A DNA stretch of 64,000 bases from Incurvaria masculella (GCA_946894095.1 OX335655.1:2976001-3040000); one strand, 5' to 3'. Positions 45,671 through 55,166 are shown, counted from the first letter of the stretch. Made by a program: numbers and translations. The notes: generated from the letters alone by a model not told the origin.

Positions 45671-46552
45671 AAAAGTAAGAAAAAGGTCGTAACGTTTTAC
45701 GTGGAATTAGAAAACGAATCCCGCAGTCGTCTTGTACGGCTTGAACGGAATGAAATGCAGTGGGCCGATTGTATTGTTTTTACGCGAAACCCGAAACCAA
45801 CACGAAATTATTTATATTTCTTATAATTTCAAAGCAAGGTGTGCAGTAATTTCCATTTTGCCAATTTAAGGGAGAGCCACTTTTCTTGGGGACTGCAAAG
45901 TTTCGCGCTAAGAACTAAAAAAAAATTTTTCTTCGAAAGGATTATTTCTTCGAAAATTGTCGCCATGACAATTATTGTGCTCATCCCGAAAAGTCTAGGC
46001 CATTTCAAATTTAGCTTTTTAAAATTGCCCCCCTGAGCGAAATCCCTGGATTCGCTCCTGCCTGCACCAATACGCGAGAGAATGCGAGCCGAGCGTGGAT
46101 GCATCGTTATTGTCAGACTATAGCATAGTGTTGCATTCATGCACGCGATGCACTTTTATGGAGCACTGTGAAAAGTATTTCCTCGTACGCTTTTCTCGCA
46201 CAATTTTCTTTTCTATGCACTGCCTGGCTGCACACAAATTTTAATGATTTGTGTTTTTAAGTCGCGAATAATTCATAGAAATTTAAAAACTAAGTAACGG
46301 TCTGATATTGCACCCGTTACGATACAGCCCATCCACACTGCATTTTATAATTTACTATAAGTAGGACAGTATTTCGTTGGTTAAAATGTATACGAGCGGT
46401 CCCACTGAATTTCTTCTGGTTCATGACGTAAGAGGCGACACAAATTCAAGGCGATGGTCGAAGGAACAATGACAGAGGGTGGCGTTACCCATCCATATAC
46501 AGTCAAATAGAAAAGAAGACATGCCAGTTCAGGCCTTTGAACTGAACGAAAA
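45671..46552. other. Unrecognised stretch
   Basis: Overlapping frames at 45829-46140 (103 codons minus, 65 plus) have no motif. Nothing else was recognised. Confidence 0.3.
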
Positions 46553-46915
46553 ATCGGCCAAGTAAGAGTTCGACTCGAACACGAAGGGTTCCGTACCATC
46601 GTACAAGATTTAACACAAAAAAATCACGTTTTTGTATGGCTCTACTTTAATTTTTATTAATTTTAATGTAGCAATAATATATGTTATAGCGGCAAAATAC
46701 ACACTCTGTGAAAATGTTTGCTGCCTAATTATTACGGTTCATGAGATACAGCCCTGTGACAGACGGACGGACGGACGGGCGGACGGACGGAAGGACGGCA
46801 GAGGCTTAGTAATAGTTGTTCCGTTAGCACCTTTTGGGTACGGTACCCTAAAAAAAAAAACAATTTTTCATTGCCGCTTTGACCATATTCCATTCATTAT
46901 AATGGAAACGCACAT
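46553..46915 (+). mobile_element. GACG-microsatellite dispersed repeat, copy 8, with SINE scrap
   Basis: It begins CGGCCAAGTAAGAGTTCGAC (palindrome eroded), GAAGGGTTCCGTACCATCG, a GGACGGACGGACGGGCGGAC tract, and ends GGTACGGTACCCTAAAAAA near 46852. TTTTTCATTGCCGCTTTGAC (46864 onward) is a short SINE fragment. Confidence 0.7.
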
Positions 46916-47199
46916 GCTACCGAGATTTTAGGACTTGCTGACTTGTGAAAATCCAGTCATGCATTGTATTTGATTTAATTGTTTTTTTAGGAGGTCAAGG
47001 ATGGCATTCTATGAAAATATGAACTGATGTGATGTTAAAAAAAACTATATGTAATCTCACTATTGATTCTACTCCACCATTCACGTCGCTAAGACATTAT
47101 AAAAAAATTGGAGAAGTAAGAAGTTGAATACGGTCGAGTTTAATTAATATCAACATACTCGTATAACCTTATTTATATACGTTTAGATTGATCTTTATA
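46916..47199. other. Unrecognised stretch
   Basis: AT-rich, no frame or repeat recognised. Confidence 0.3.
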
Positions 47200-47480
47200 A
47201 ATGAAAATGAAAATGAAAATGAAAATGAAAATGTTTATTATTGATAATGCTTACAATTACAATTAGATAAAGCTTATACTTTCTTAATTTCTAAATTGTA
47301 TTCTATACTAAGTTATGAGTGTAAATAATGAAAATTAAATTATCTTATGTAACGAAAACATTGTAAAGGTAACAAATAACTTAAAAATTAGTAGCTAAAG
47401 TAAGATAATTAAAATAAATAAACAGCATATATCAACAAAATGACCAAACACAGCTGTGACTAGGCTGACATATTGCTAAG
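47200..47480 (-). mobile_element. Possible LINE 3' end with ATTTTC tail repeats
   Basis: Six units of the hexamer ATGAAA (47200-47233) followed by TGTTTATTATTGATAATGCT. Read on the minus strand this is an AT-rich 3' region with AATAAACATTTTCATTTTCA, the style of non-LTR 3' tails. No coding part was found. Confidence 0.35.
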
Positions 47481-47499
47481 GCTAGTCGCTGGTTGTGAC

Positions 47500-47640
47500 C
47501 ACAATATATATATGTGGATAATGAAGGCCTAGATTTTTTTATGTATCTCTTTTAACCACACCCACCGTCATATTATTAGCCCATAGGAATTCATTGCCGT
47601 GTCAGGACCTTTTGAATCTAGTTTTCGGCCGGGGCCACCC
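47500..47640 (-). mobile_element. SINE scrap
   Basis: CCACACCCACCGTCATATTA, TTAGCCCATAGGAATTCATT and GTCAGGACCTTTTGAATC are diverged 3'-end words of the SINE family. Confidence 0.4.
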
Positions 47641-47772
47641 GTGTGTTACATTATGTGTTCTATGTAGGAAGTAGCGCGGTGGGCTGGTGTGGGAGAACTC
47701 CAACAATAACTCATTGTTTCTTGTGGAGGACCGCGGACACATCTGTGTCGCGGATCAAGCTGAGGGTCTATT

Positions 47773-47957
47773 CTTGGAATTTCGTGATCCGGAATCAGGA
47801 GTGTTTCCGTCAAGCAATTCATTTTTAACAGCGGTTGTCAACTCGTTTTCCGGTCGGAAAGATTCAATCAATCGGTATCCGGAAATCAGGGATCTTTCAA
47901 ATTGGTTTTCTCGACGGAAACTCTACTGATTTTTGAGCACGGAATTCCAAGAATTTA
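47773..47957. repeat. Foldback MITE-like element
   Basis: TATTCTTGGAATTTCGTGAT and CAGGAGTGTTTCCGTCAAG pair with CGACGGAAACTCTACTG and AGCACGGAATTCCAAGAATT. Overlapping frames of 61 and 80 codons across it are by-products. Confidence 0.5.
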
Positions 47958-47992
47958 CTCCTTGAGAACTGCGTGCATCAACCCAGCGCTCC

Positions 47993-48160
47993 GATTGGTC
48001 AGCCGGGCGGTGACGTCACATTAGAGGGAGTAGGCGCCATACGTGACTGCAGCATTGTCTCTCTCGGTACGAATATGTGATGAGGCAGCCTCGGTTTAGT
48101 TAGTGCAGGGTCATACGCAGTTGTAATCTGATTTGTCTAATTAATAACTGAATTGTTGTA
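47993..48160 (+). promoter_or_regulatory. Candidate promoter: CCAAT box plus CRE-like palindrome
   Basis: GATTGG (inverse CCAAT) at 47993 and GTGACGTCAC at 48010-48019 lie 12 bp apart in a GC-richer patch. Downstream, TTGTTGTAAGTGGG (about 48150) gives a donor-like GTAAGT. No coding frame follows, so only a non-coding leader could be proposed. Confidence 0.3.
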
Positions 48161-48319
48161 AGTGGGTTAAGACTTTTTTAAACACCTTCACTTGCAACAT
48201 GAAAGGACAGTCTACATACTTTATATCCAGAACCAGAGAAAATAAATTAAATTTTAAAACTTCAAATATTTGCGAAACCATGCGTTGATGTCGGCGCCAT
48301 ATGGTTATGGCCATAATTT

Positions 48320-48512
48320 ATGGCAAGCTCGTAGCTTTCAATGGTGCGTAGTTTTGGGGCGCGGGGACTTGCCTTCAATGCAAGAGGTCATTGGTGCGAT
48401 CCCTGCTCGTTCATTCACCACTTTCTTTCTCTTTCTGAGTTGGATAAGTGCATTTCCCCATGAATGAGATTTGTATGGAATCAATGTAAAACTGTAGGTC
48501 CCGTAAATGATG
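48320..48512 (+). mobile_element. SINE tRNA head and upper body
   Basis: GGGGCGCGGGGACTTGCCTT, GCAAGAGGTCATTGGTGCGA (eroded B box), CACTTTCTTTCTCTTTCTGA, TGGATAAGTGCATTTCCCC, ATGTAAAACTGTAGGTCCC. Truncated before the body. Confidence 0.6.
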
Positions 48513-48735
48513 GACCATCTCACCTGAATGCTACCTACACACAAATCATGCATACGCATAAAAATTACATCTATTATTCTTAGTATTATTAATGTTGAAA
48601 ATGTGTAGCATGTACCAAACGTGTTATTTTAGGTTATCTCCTACAATACAAACTTAGTTTAGTTTAGGAGATAACATATATTATGTAAAACCTTGTACTT
48701 TTTAATGAACAAAATAAATAAATAAATAAATAAAT

Positions 48736-48970
48736 CTTTTCATCAAACGCGCTGGTACCAACCCGGACGGGCTTAAACCCTCCCAACTAGAAGAGGAAGG
48801 GGACCTACAGTTTTACATGGATTCCTAACCATGGAGCAGCTCGCATTCGTGACGAAATGCAGTAAACCAAATCAGAAAGAGAAATAAATTAATGCATGAA
48901 CGGGGCGAGCATTTGAACCCAGACCTCTGGTATGCTAGTGTAATTCCCCGCGCCACTAGGCCCAAGTGAT
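48736..48970 (-). mobile_element. SINE, tRNA-headed, 3'-truncated
   Basis: Minus orientation. Head A-box word near 48955 (CGCGCCACTAGGCCCAAG on plus), B-box word CATTTGAACCC, then ACAGTTTTACATGGATTCC and GGTACCAACCCGGACGGGCT. It ends at TTTCATCAAACGCGC. Confidence 0.65.
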
Positions 48971-49010
48971 ACCATCAGTGATATTTTTAATAGTACTTAT
49001 ATGAAATGCT

Positions 49011-49380
49011 TTTTAGGGTTCCATCCCCAAAGGGTGAAAACGGAACCCTATTACTAAGCCTCCGCTGTCCGTCCGTCCGTCCGTCCGTCCGTCCGTCCGT
49101 CCGTCCATCCGTCCGTCCGTCCGTCCGTCCGTCCGTCCGTCCGTCCGTCCGTCTGTCAGTCTGTCACAGGGCTGTATCTCAGTAACCGTAACAGGTAGAC
49201 AGCTGAAATTTTCACAGAGTGTGTATTTATTTTGCCGTTATAACAACAAATAGGTAAGATTAAAGAATAATTAAAATTAAAGGGGGCTCCCATACAACAA
49301 ACGTGATTTTTTTGTATTTTTTTTTACGATGGTACGGAACCCTTCGTGTGCGAGTCCGACTCGCACTTGGCCGGTTTTTG
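49011..49380 (-). mobile_element. GACG-microsatellite dispersed repeat, copy 9, longest tract
   Basis: AGGGTTCCATCCCCAAAGGG ... GGAACCCTATTACTAAGCC, a long CCGT tract, TCACAGGGCTGTATCTCAGT, TGGTACGGAACCCTTCGTGT and the palindromic head GTGCGAGTCCGACTCGCAC. It is complete in reverse. Confidence 0.8.
49062..49153. repeat. CCGT (GACG) tetranucleotide microsatellite
   Basis: About 22 tandem units with a single CCAT variant near the middle, much longer than the 3-10 units in the other copies. Expected to be length-variable. Confidence 0.85.
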
Positions 49381-49678
49381 AAAGTGATCATATTCAAGTA
49401 GCATCTTTAGACACAAAAATACCTCAATGCCATTGCGCATATAAAATGATGGGTTCCTCCGTAGTTATATTCGCGGCCGAGATGTTGGGTCGGCTCACTT
49501 CGAAGCAGGAAGTTGAATGAACTACACCTCCAGTTAGTTTCCCACATTTAAAATCGAGTATACATTTATTTTGGGTCGTCGTACTTTGCCATAATGTATT
49601 CGCGGATTTGTTATCATCCACAAGCAACAAGGCCGCTCAGTTCTATTTTTGTTTTTTACGGGCGCACGGAAGAGTCTC
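49381..49678. other. Unrecognised stretch
   Basis: Overlapping frames (63 plus, 68 minus) without motif. Confidence 0.3.
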
Positions 49679-49682
49679 TTAA

Positions 49683-49930
49683 GAAAGGCCCGTAAGCTAT
49701 GCTCCCCATACAAAACGTAGTTTACTAATCATTTGGAAACCGCTAGTCGAATTAAATTGATATTTAATATCTAATATCAGGTAACAAATATCTGTGTCTG
49801 CATGCTTTTGTTTTTTTTTTAAATCCAAACAGAATGAAATGAATGCAAAAAGAAAATCTTCATACGAATTTTGTTTTCTCTGTGGTTTGACCCAGAATAC
49901 ATTTACCGAAAAAATAAAGGCATGCAGAGG
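49683..49930 (-). mobile_element. TTAA MITE family P2, partial copy
   Basis: TTAA (49679-49682) then GAAAGGCCCGTAAGCTATGC. It matches two thirds of 41969-42335 and breaks at GGCATGCAGAG, beside the next copy. Confidence 0.8.
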
Positions 49931-49936
49931 CCTTAA

Positions 49937-50303
49937 GGTCAGCCCGTAAGCATCAGAAAATTTCGCCTCCCATACAAACGTAGTTTACTAATAATTTGAA
50001 AACTACTGTTCCAACTTACTTGATATTTGGTATCTAATATTAGGCTACAAATATCTGTGTCCGCATGTCTTTGTTTTTTCGCTAAATGTATTCTGGTTCA
50101 AACCACAGAGAAAATAAAATTCGTATGAAGATTTTCTTTTTGCTTTCATTTCATTCTGTTTGGATTTTTCAAAAAAACAAATGCGTGCAGACACAGATAT
50201 TGGTTACCTAATATTAGATATTAAATATCAATTTAATTGGAATAGCGGTTTTCAAATGATTAGTAAACTACGTTTGCATGGGGAGCATAGCTACGGGCCG
50301 TTC
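49937..50303 (+). mobile_element. TTAA-flanked foldback MITE family P2, full copy
   Basis: TTAA (49933-49936), GGTCAGCCCGTAAGCATCAG ... CATAGCTACGGGCCGTTC, TTAA (50304-50307), 367 bp. It lies next to the broken copy in inverse orientation, so insertion into or recombination with that copy is likely. Confidence 0.85.
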
Positions 50304-50534
50304 TTAATCCATGATTTCTTCTTCGTCTATCTCTAACCGTCGTCTTTGAAAATGACATATTCATTAAGCTGAAATAACTTTCATCACATTATTTCAGTTT
50401 AGTTTAAAGTATATTTATTTCTCTTAAGAACAGAATATTCACTTACAGAGAATAATAAGTTAGTTACATTAAAGTTTGTTACAGTAACCTAAGATGTTGA
50501 ACATTAATCGGCAAGGAAGAACGATTTTACCATT

Positions 50535-50946
50535 TTTTAAACATTTCTAGAGACGTTTGGTCTTTAATATGATTAGGTAAGGCTTTATAAATGTTTGCTC
50601 TCACAAAAGTCACGGTCCTTTAACCGTAGTTTGTTCTTGGCAGAAACACGTGTTAGTTTCGTGCGCTCCGAGTGAAATAAGCGTGAACTTCATTATTCTT
50701 TACAAATGTTGTCTGGGAATGAATGTCATCATTGAGTATTTTCCTGATTATGATGCATTTGCTGTATTTGTATATATGTGTGATATTTAAAAGTCCTGTT
50801 TGTATATAAAGGGTGGCCTTTGGAGTCAGGAGGTGATAATGGAAAATAAACTTAATTATTTTATTCTGAGCAACCTGCAATTCTAAAATAGAACGAGCAG
50901 CACTGCGCCAGACTGCAGCGAGGTAGTCGAGGTGTGGGTATTACTA
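50535..50946 (-). pseudogene. LINE reverse-transcriptase C-terminal remnant
   Basis: On the minus strand the frame reads YPHLDYLAAVWRSAARSIL then LQVAQNKIIKFIFHYHLLTP and ends YFTRSAR. The pattern Y-x-x-L-x-Y-x-x-x-x-W ... L-Q-x-x-Q-N-K, followed by a tyrosine/threonine-R block, is typical of the thumb and C-terminal part of CR1/Jockey/RTE-like ORF2 proteins. Another frame continues with RANIYKALPNHIKDQTSLEM, again LINE-like, so at least one frameshift is present. The catalytic polymerase motifs lie outside the remnant. Non-functional. Confidence 0.65.
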
Positions 50947-51149
50947 ACGAGTTGTAAATATGTTTTCGCACTTGCAGAGGTAGAAAAGCACTGAAATTTA
51001 ATTTAAATCCACCCTCCGTGTCATGCCAGGCCATGCACATAAAAACAAAACTCTCTCCGATCCGCTTTTTCTAGTCTCTCTTCGAACACGGAACTGTCAT
51101 TTTTTTTAAACTATCATATATGCTATCATACATGCTGGTCTTTTCTTAA

Positions 51150-51515
51150 GGTGGCCTTTCCCGACGGGACTAACTCATTCGCGGGCACCGCAATGACGCG
51201 GGTGACTGAATCGTTCTGTTGCGCTCTGGAACTGTCTTTGTTTTAAAGAAAAAGACAGTCTTCGTGATGAGGAGGATGCAACACGTCCACAAATCAAACA
51301 ATGCGCATTGTGATCGATTGGGTTAGATTTACGAAAAAAAAAACATTCAAAGCTACTTATAGATGAAAGAAAATAATGGACCCTGTCCGTGATGTACAAA
51401 TAAAAAATCAAACTAAAACTAAATTGATTTTGAATTTTCATGGAACAAGCTAGGTTTGACGACCTTTAAGGACGTTTATATTTTTGTGTTTTATCGTAAT
51501 AATAGTAATCCACCA
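51150..51515 (-). mobile_element. TTAA MITE family P1, truncated copy
   Basis: TTAA (51146-51149), GGTGGCCTTTCCCGACGGG ..., then CAAACAATGCGCATTGTG, continuing to about AATAATAGTAATCCACC where it stops short of the other end. Confidence 0.7.
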
Positions 51516-51529
51516 TTTACCTGGTGCAA

Positions 51530-51800
51530 TATTTAATAGGATAGGAAAAACTGAGAATGTTTCATTGGCGCTTCAGCCATAGTTTCATCCAATGCTGTGG
51601 TACTAACCTGGGCAGGCTTACCACCTAGAAGGGGAAGTGGACCTACAGTCTTACATTGGTTTCGAACCATGGAACAGCTCGTATTTATAACGAAATGCAC
51701 TTATCCAACTAAGAAAGAGAAAAAAAAGTGGTGCATGACCGGGACAATGATTTCAACCCATAACAAGGCAATTCCTCAAGCCTCTACACACGAGCAGTCC
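51530..51800 (-). mobile_element. SINE, tRNA-type, 5' and 3' eroded
   Basis: CATTGGCGCTTCAGCCATAG, TTCATCCAATGCTGTGGTAC, CTGGGCAGGCTTACCACCTA, GTCTTACATTGGTTTCGAAC, ATGGAACAGCTCGTATTTAT, CTTATCCAACTAAGAAAGAG in minus orientation. The B box is decayed. Confidence 0.6.
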
Positions 51801-52561
51801 AAACGTGTAGACAAAAATATTAACTATAGACAAAAACGTGTTCTCGTTTTTTAGTTTTAAAGCTATTCTTGCATGCATTTATTACGTCTCACTGAGTAAT
51901 CTGATGTTATTTAACGTATGATTGATCGCTGTAAAAAAAGTAACCGTTACAAAAAAAACCTGTTCCTAATTCAAATTACTAAAGTCGACTTCCGTCTGGC
52001 CCACTGTGTGAATTGAATTAAGATAAACGAGGCTGGAGCTGAGGCCTGAGTGTACAATTGTAGTGATGAACATATATGTTAAGTCTTTTACACTTTAGAG
52101 TTCAGTAGGAGGAGGTCCAAACTATTCACTTCCGGTTGATTTTTTATTTAAGGATGTTAAAAACATTACCTGTCCGTAATATTTGGTAGGCTTTGATTTT
52201 CTAGTAAAATCAGAGGAAATGTTCAACAATATTCTATGTGTAGTTGCCCCATATAACTGACCGTAAAGATAACGTGTGTTGACTGTTCATCTCTTTGTTC
52301 AACCGGAAGTGTATACCTTAGCCTGACTCCTACTGTACATCCGTATTTATGCGACTGCTTAATTTATTTGCAGACAGCATAAAGTCTACTATTTGCAATT
52401 GTAATTAAATGATTTTAGATTTTAACTTCACTTTAAAAGATAAAACATTGCCTGTAATCCCGACATTTCTCTTACACAGGGAATATTTTTTTGGGCGCTC
52501 CGTCGCCATAACCGAGATGAGAGCCAACCGATCCTCTAGATGCTTTATCTATGGGATCTAA
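51801..52561. other. Unrecognised stretch with a diverged shared segment
   Basis: 52285-52340 (TGTTCATCTCTTTGTTCAAC, CGGAAGTGTATACC) resembles 8060-8110. No gene was recognised. Confidence 0.3.
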
Positions 52562-52690
52562 AAACGGTTGAATGCGAGATATTTCCCCCAAAAGTATAAC
52601 CTGGAGTCCTTCAAACATAGTGTGAAAAATCACCTGGCCGGTCTGCACGGTTTTGCAGCCTTTATAAAAGCTGAAAACCCATGGGCGTCG
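52562..52690 (+). pseudogene. LINE ORF2 C-terminal scrap
   Basis: The plus frame reads NARYFPQKYNLESFKHSVKN followed by HLAG. The F-P-x-x-Y-x-L-x-x-F-K-x-x-V-x-x-H-L pattern is common at the C-terminal ends of Jockey/CR1-like reverse transcriptases. Only about 35 codons are recognisable, and a SINE begins shortly after. Confidence 0.45.
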
Positions 52691-52695
52691 TCACG

Positions 52696-52901
52696 CACCT
52701 TAGCCATGATATTAGCCCAATACACCACATTCCCGAAGGAATTAGATGCCATGCCAGGACCTTCCCTTTATGAGCACGGCTACATTGAACTGGATGGAAA
52801 ACACGGACAATTTTTCATTGCCGCTTCGACCATCTTTTCATCCAATGCTATGGTGCAAACCCGGGCGGCCTTAAACCCTACCACCTAGTAGGGGACCAAT
52901 C
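52696..52901 (-). mobile_element. SINE body fragment
   Basis: TTAGCCATGATATTAGCCCA, ACATTCCCGAAGGAATTAGA, TATGAGCACGGCTACATTGA and TTGCCGCTTCGACCATCTTT. Breaks at ACCACCTAGTAGGGGACC, head missing. Confidence 0.7.
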
Positions 52902-52989
52902 AAGTAGGGGTAACCACCTCAGGTGAGGGACACCATGTACGTCATATGAAGTGCTTAAAATAAAAATTACAAGCGTTATTTAAATACAT

Positions 52990-53167
52990 GTGTATGAAAA
53001 TAGATGAAAACACGAAATATGTATTGACATTTCAACAATCTTCCTTTCCATTGCCCACCAGAGATCACACAAACATATGTCTTGTGCTGGGTGCTCATAA
53101 AAGCCAAAGACACCTCGCCTCGCGAAACCACGTTCAGCGAGGCACCGTGGCTTTGGTTTGGACATTG
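52990..53167 (-). mobile_element. Body of a tRNA-derived SINE, separated from its head by the Transib insertion
   Basis: Minus-strand words TGCCTCGCTGAACGTGGTTT and GCGAGGCGAGGTGTCTTTGG recur in diverged form at 56798-56868. Together with the tRNA-like head at 54940-55012 this makes one element, different from the 5S/tRNA superfamily, interrupted at CATTG. Confidence 0.55.
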
Positions 53168-53182
53168 CACAGAGGAGTATTT
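53168..53182 (+). repeat. Transib left terminal inverted repeat
   Basis: CACAGAG followed by GAGTATTT. After CACAGAG, a 23-nt spacer leads to TCAAAAATA, matching 6 of 9 positions of the RSS nonamer ACAAAAACC. The CATTG target duplication precedes it. Confidence 0.8.
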
Positions 53183-53292
53183 AGCCTCGAAAGTTGATCA
53201 AAAATATTTGTTGGCATTTATCGAATTGATATGTAATAAAAACCATTTTAGAGTAATATTTTTTTTATTTAAAACATTATACACACGTGAAA

Positions 53293-54661
53293 TTATACAA
53301 AACAGTATTTTAGATAAAATAAAAAATCCGATTCGCCTTCTGTAGGTGAAACTGATTCACTTTCTGAAACTCCATCCTCCTCTTCATCTTCAGATTCTGT
53401 AGACGAGACGTAGGGTGTCTCTGGGAGCAAGAGTTGTAATGCTTCACTCGAAAAAGGTTTACTTTTACTGCGAGGCCTTTGTCTTGAACTACTCAAAAAA
53501 GGATCCGAATTCAGCAGAAGTCTGTTCAAAACGTCTCTATTACAATATACTCTCGAAAATTTTCTATAGAAATTCTGCCTATACATGCGGAAGTGCTTAT
53601 TTCTCACCTCAGCCGCCTCTTCTGATAATTGACCAATAGGTAGTATAGCGTGGTCACTGACTGTAGCCCCATGTCTCGAAATCATTCATTTTTGATACAT
53701 TTTTTTTATCTGGAGTCCTCACTTGCCACGAATTGAACTGTATTTTATAAGACAAATGAAGAATTGATTCAAAAAATCTATTCCCGGCGTGGCGTCCGGG
53801 TTCTCTACATTTTTTTTAGTTAAGTTCTTAAAATCCTTTGATGTTTGTGATTTCAGCATTGCAAATCTTTGCATCAATCATGGTTAATGCCAATATGTGC
53901 TGTATTTCAATTATGCCGCCATTCGCTCTCGGTATTTCATTCTTTTTCAGGTTTTTTACGTGATTTTCTATGTAGCCGATTTCTTCATTTGTAATATCAT
54001 TTGTTTCGTTAACGAAACGGATTCGTATTGGTCTGCAGCATCTTGTAGAGGAAGGCACTGGGTTTTGCCAAATAATATTTTTTTGGTCACCAATATGGCA
54101 TATCAGTCGTATGGGCACAAAAGAGCTCTTAAAAATGTTTGAGTCACTCTCTATACTATTTCTAACTCTTAAAAGTCTTAGTGAACCTTGCTCATTTTCA
54201 GGATATTTGGTGATTATTTTAAGATAATTTTCTAAAAACATGTTCTTCCTTCCATTTTATTGTCCGAATATTGTTTTATGACTTCATAGAGGCATTTTCT
54301 TGTCATCTCTATCGTCGTAATTTGAGATTCTGGAATATAAATTAAAATTAAATGTTAAGATGGAAAAAAATGTTTTTCGACTTATTTTTCTAAATATTTT
54401 TTTTAAGAAAATGGCGGAAACTTGCGGAACTTTTTTCTTTGTAAAACTGATCAAGAATAACCTCATTTTACGTAACATACATAATTATGAGTTAACTCGG
54501 CTTAACTCTTTTACAAAAACATCAATAATTATGATGATTCATCAAAATAAATATATATTTTTAATGCACAGCGTTAATGATAAGAAAGATCACTTTACAA
54601 ACTACAATATAAAAAATGAGTATTCTTAATTATAGTACATACCTCCTTCTCCAACATCCAT
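53293..54661 (-). pseudogene. Transib transposase (RAG1-core-like) pseudogene
   Basis: Minus strand. Exon 1 is 54661-54643 (ATG, residues MDVGEG), then G|GTATGT. The intron is 54642-54330, ending TATATTCCAG. Exon 2 continues in phase as ESQITTIEMTRKCLYEVIKQ, then a 1-nt frameshift around 54245. Next comes a block with SSFVPIRLI, IIWQNPVPSSTR, CCRPIRIRFVNET and LTMIDAKICN (54241-53840). A block in another frame has ESILHLSYKIQFNSWQVR (about 53805-53730). The last block, 53685-53293 (130 codons), has ILPIGQLSEEAAEVRNKHFR, RKFSR and DVLNRLLLNSDPF, then an acidic Ser/Glu tail. These match the order of blocks in the Transib/RAG1 core. The SEE region corresponds to the place of the RAG1 catalytic Glu. 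The first catalytic Asp region is absent, and the zinc-binding part and the part before the last block are deleted, so it cannot be active. Confidence 0.75.
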
Positions 54662-54919
54662 GACGATTGTTTTAAAATTCCACCGAAAACAAACCCAAAA
54701 TGCGATTAAGTGATTCCGTTTTACGTGCAGCGGCGATAATGAACACAAGCTATCCACGCAATGACTGGATTCCAACTGCCATCACGCATAGTGGAGGGGC
54801 GGTGTGTTATCGAGATGACTGTTTAGTGATGTAAAAGTTATCCATCTTTTACGATACATAAGTTGCAACGAATTCCTACAAGATTCGAGTTTTCGACTTT
54901 TGATCGACTTTTTACATAG

Positions 54920-54934
54920 AAATACTCCTCTGTG
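54920..54934 (-). repeat. Transib right terminal inverted repeat
   Basis: Read inward: CACAGAG GAGTATTT. After CACAGAG, a 12-nt spacer leads to GTAAAAAGT, a weak nonamer-like A run. CATTG follows outside. Confidence 0.8.
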
Positions 54935-55012
54935 CATTGGTCTGAAGCAGGATTCGAACTTGGTTTCAGACCTGCAAACCTTTAGATAAACCGGCTGAAC
55001 TACCTATAATAA
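54935..55012 (-). mobile_element. tRNA-like head of the SINE interrupted by Transib
   Basis: On the minus strand: GGTAGTTCAGCCGGTTTATC (A box TAGTTCAGCCGG) and AAGTTCGAATCCTGC (B box AGTTCGAATCC), about 35 bp apart as in a tRNA gene. It is not a tRNA gene, because the acceptor stem does not close; it continues past Transib as SINE body. Confidence 0.6.
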
Positions 55013-55039
55013 CGTAAGCAAATAATATATACACTCACG

Positions 55040-55166
55040 TAGGTTAACCTCGGTAGCACCTCTGAGCGCGGTTAGGTTCTGGATGGGTGACCATTTTCAA
55101 CGGTTGATGCTGGCCGTGGTTCAGATTCCACTTAGAACTGTAGGTCCCCTTCCTTACTTACTATTA
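55040..55166 (+). mobile_element. SINE 5S-like head fragment
   Basis: GAGCGCGGTTAGGTTCTGGA and TGGATGGGTGACC (5S C-box-like), then GCTGGCCGTGGTTCAGATTC, AACTGTAGGTCCCCTTCCTT and ACTTAC. The 5' part and the whole body are missing. Confidence 0.6.

Larger units (their letters stand above)
53168..54934 (-). mobile_element. Transib (RAG1-related) DNA transposon, internally deleted
   Basis: The termini are inverted CACAGAGGAGTATTT at both ends (53168-53182; inverse 54920-54934). A 5-bp direct repeat CATTG lies directly outside (53163-53167 and 54935-54939), the target duplication length known for Transib and RAG transposons. The 1.77-kb element encloses minus-strand coding blocks resembling the RAG1 catalytic core plus one intron, but several core parts are missing. 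Outside the ends lies a tRNA-derived SINE that the insertion split. Confidence 0.85.

Noticed and set aside
54940..55012. A functional tRNA gene
   Set aside because: A and B boxes are present but the acceptor stem does not pair, and the sequence continues as SINE body beyond the Transib insertion.
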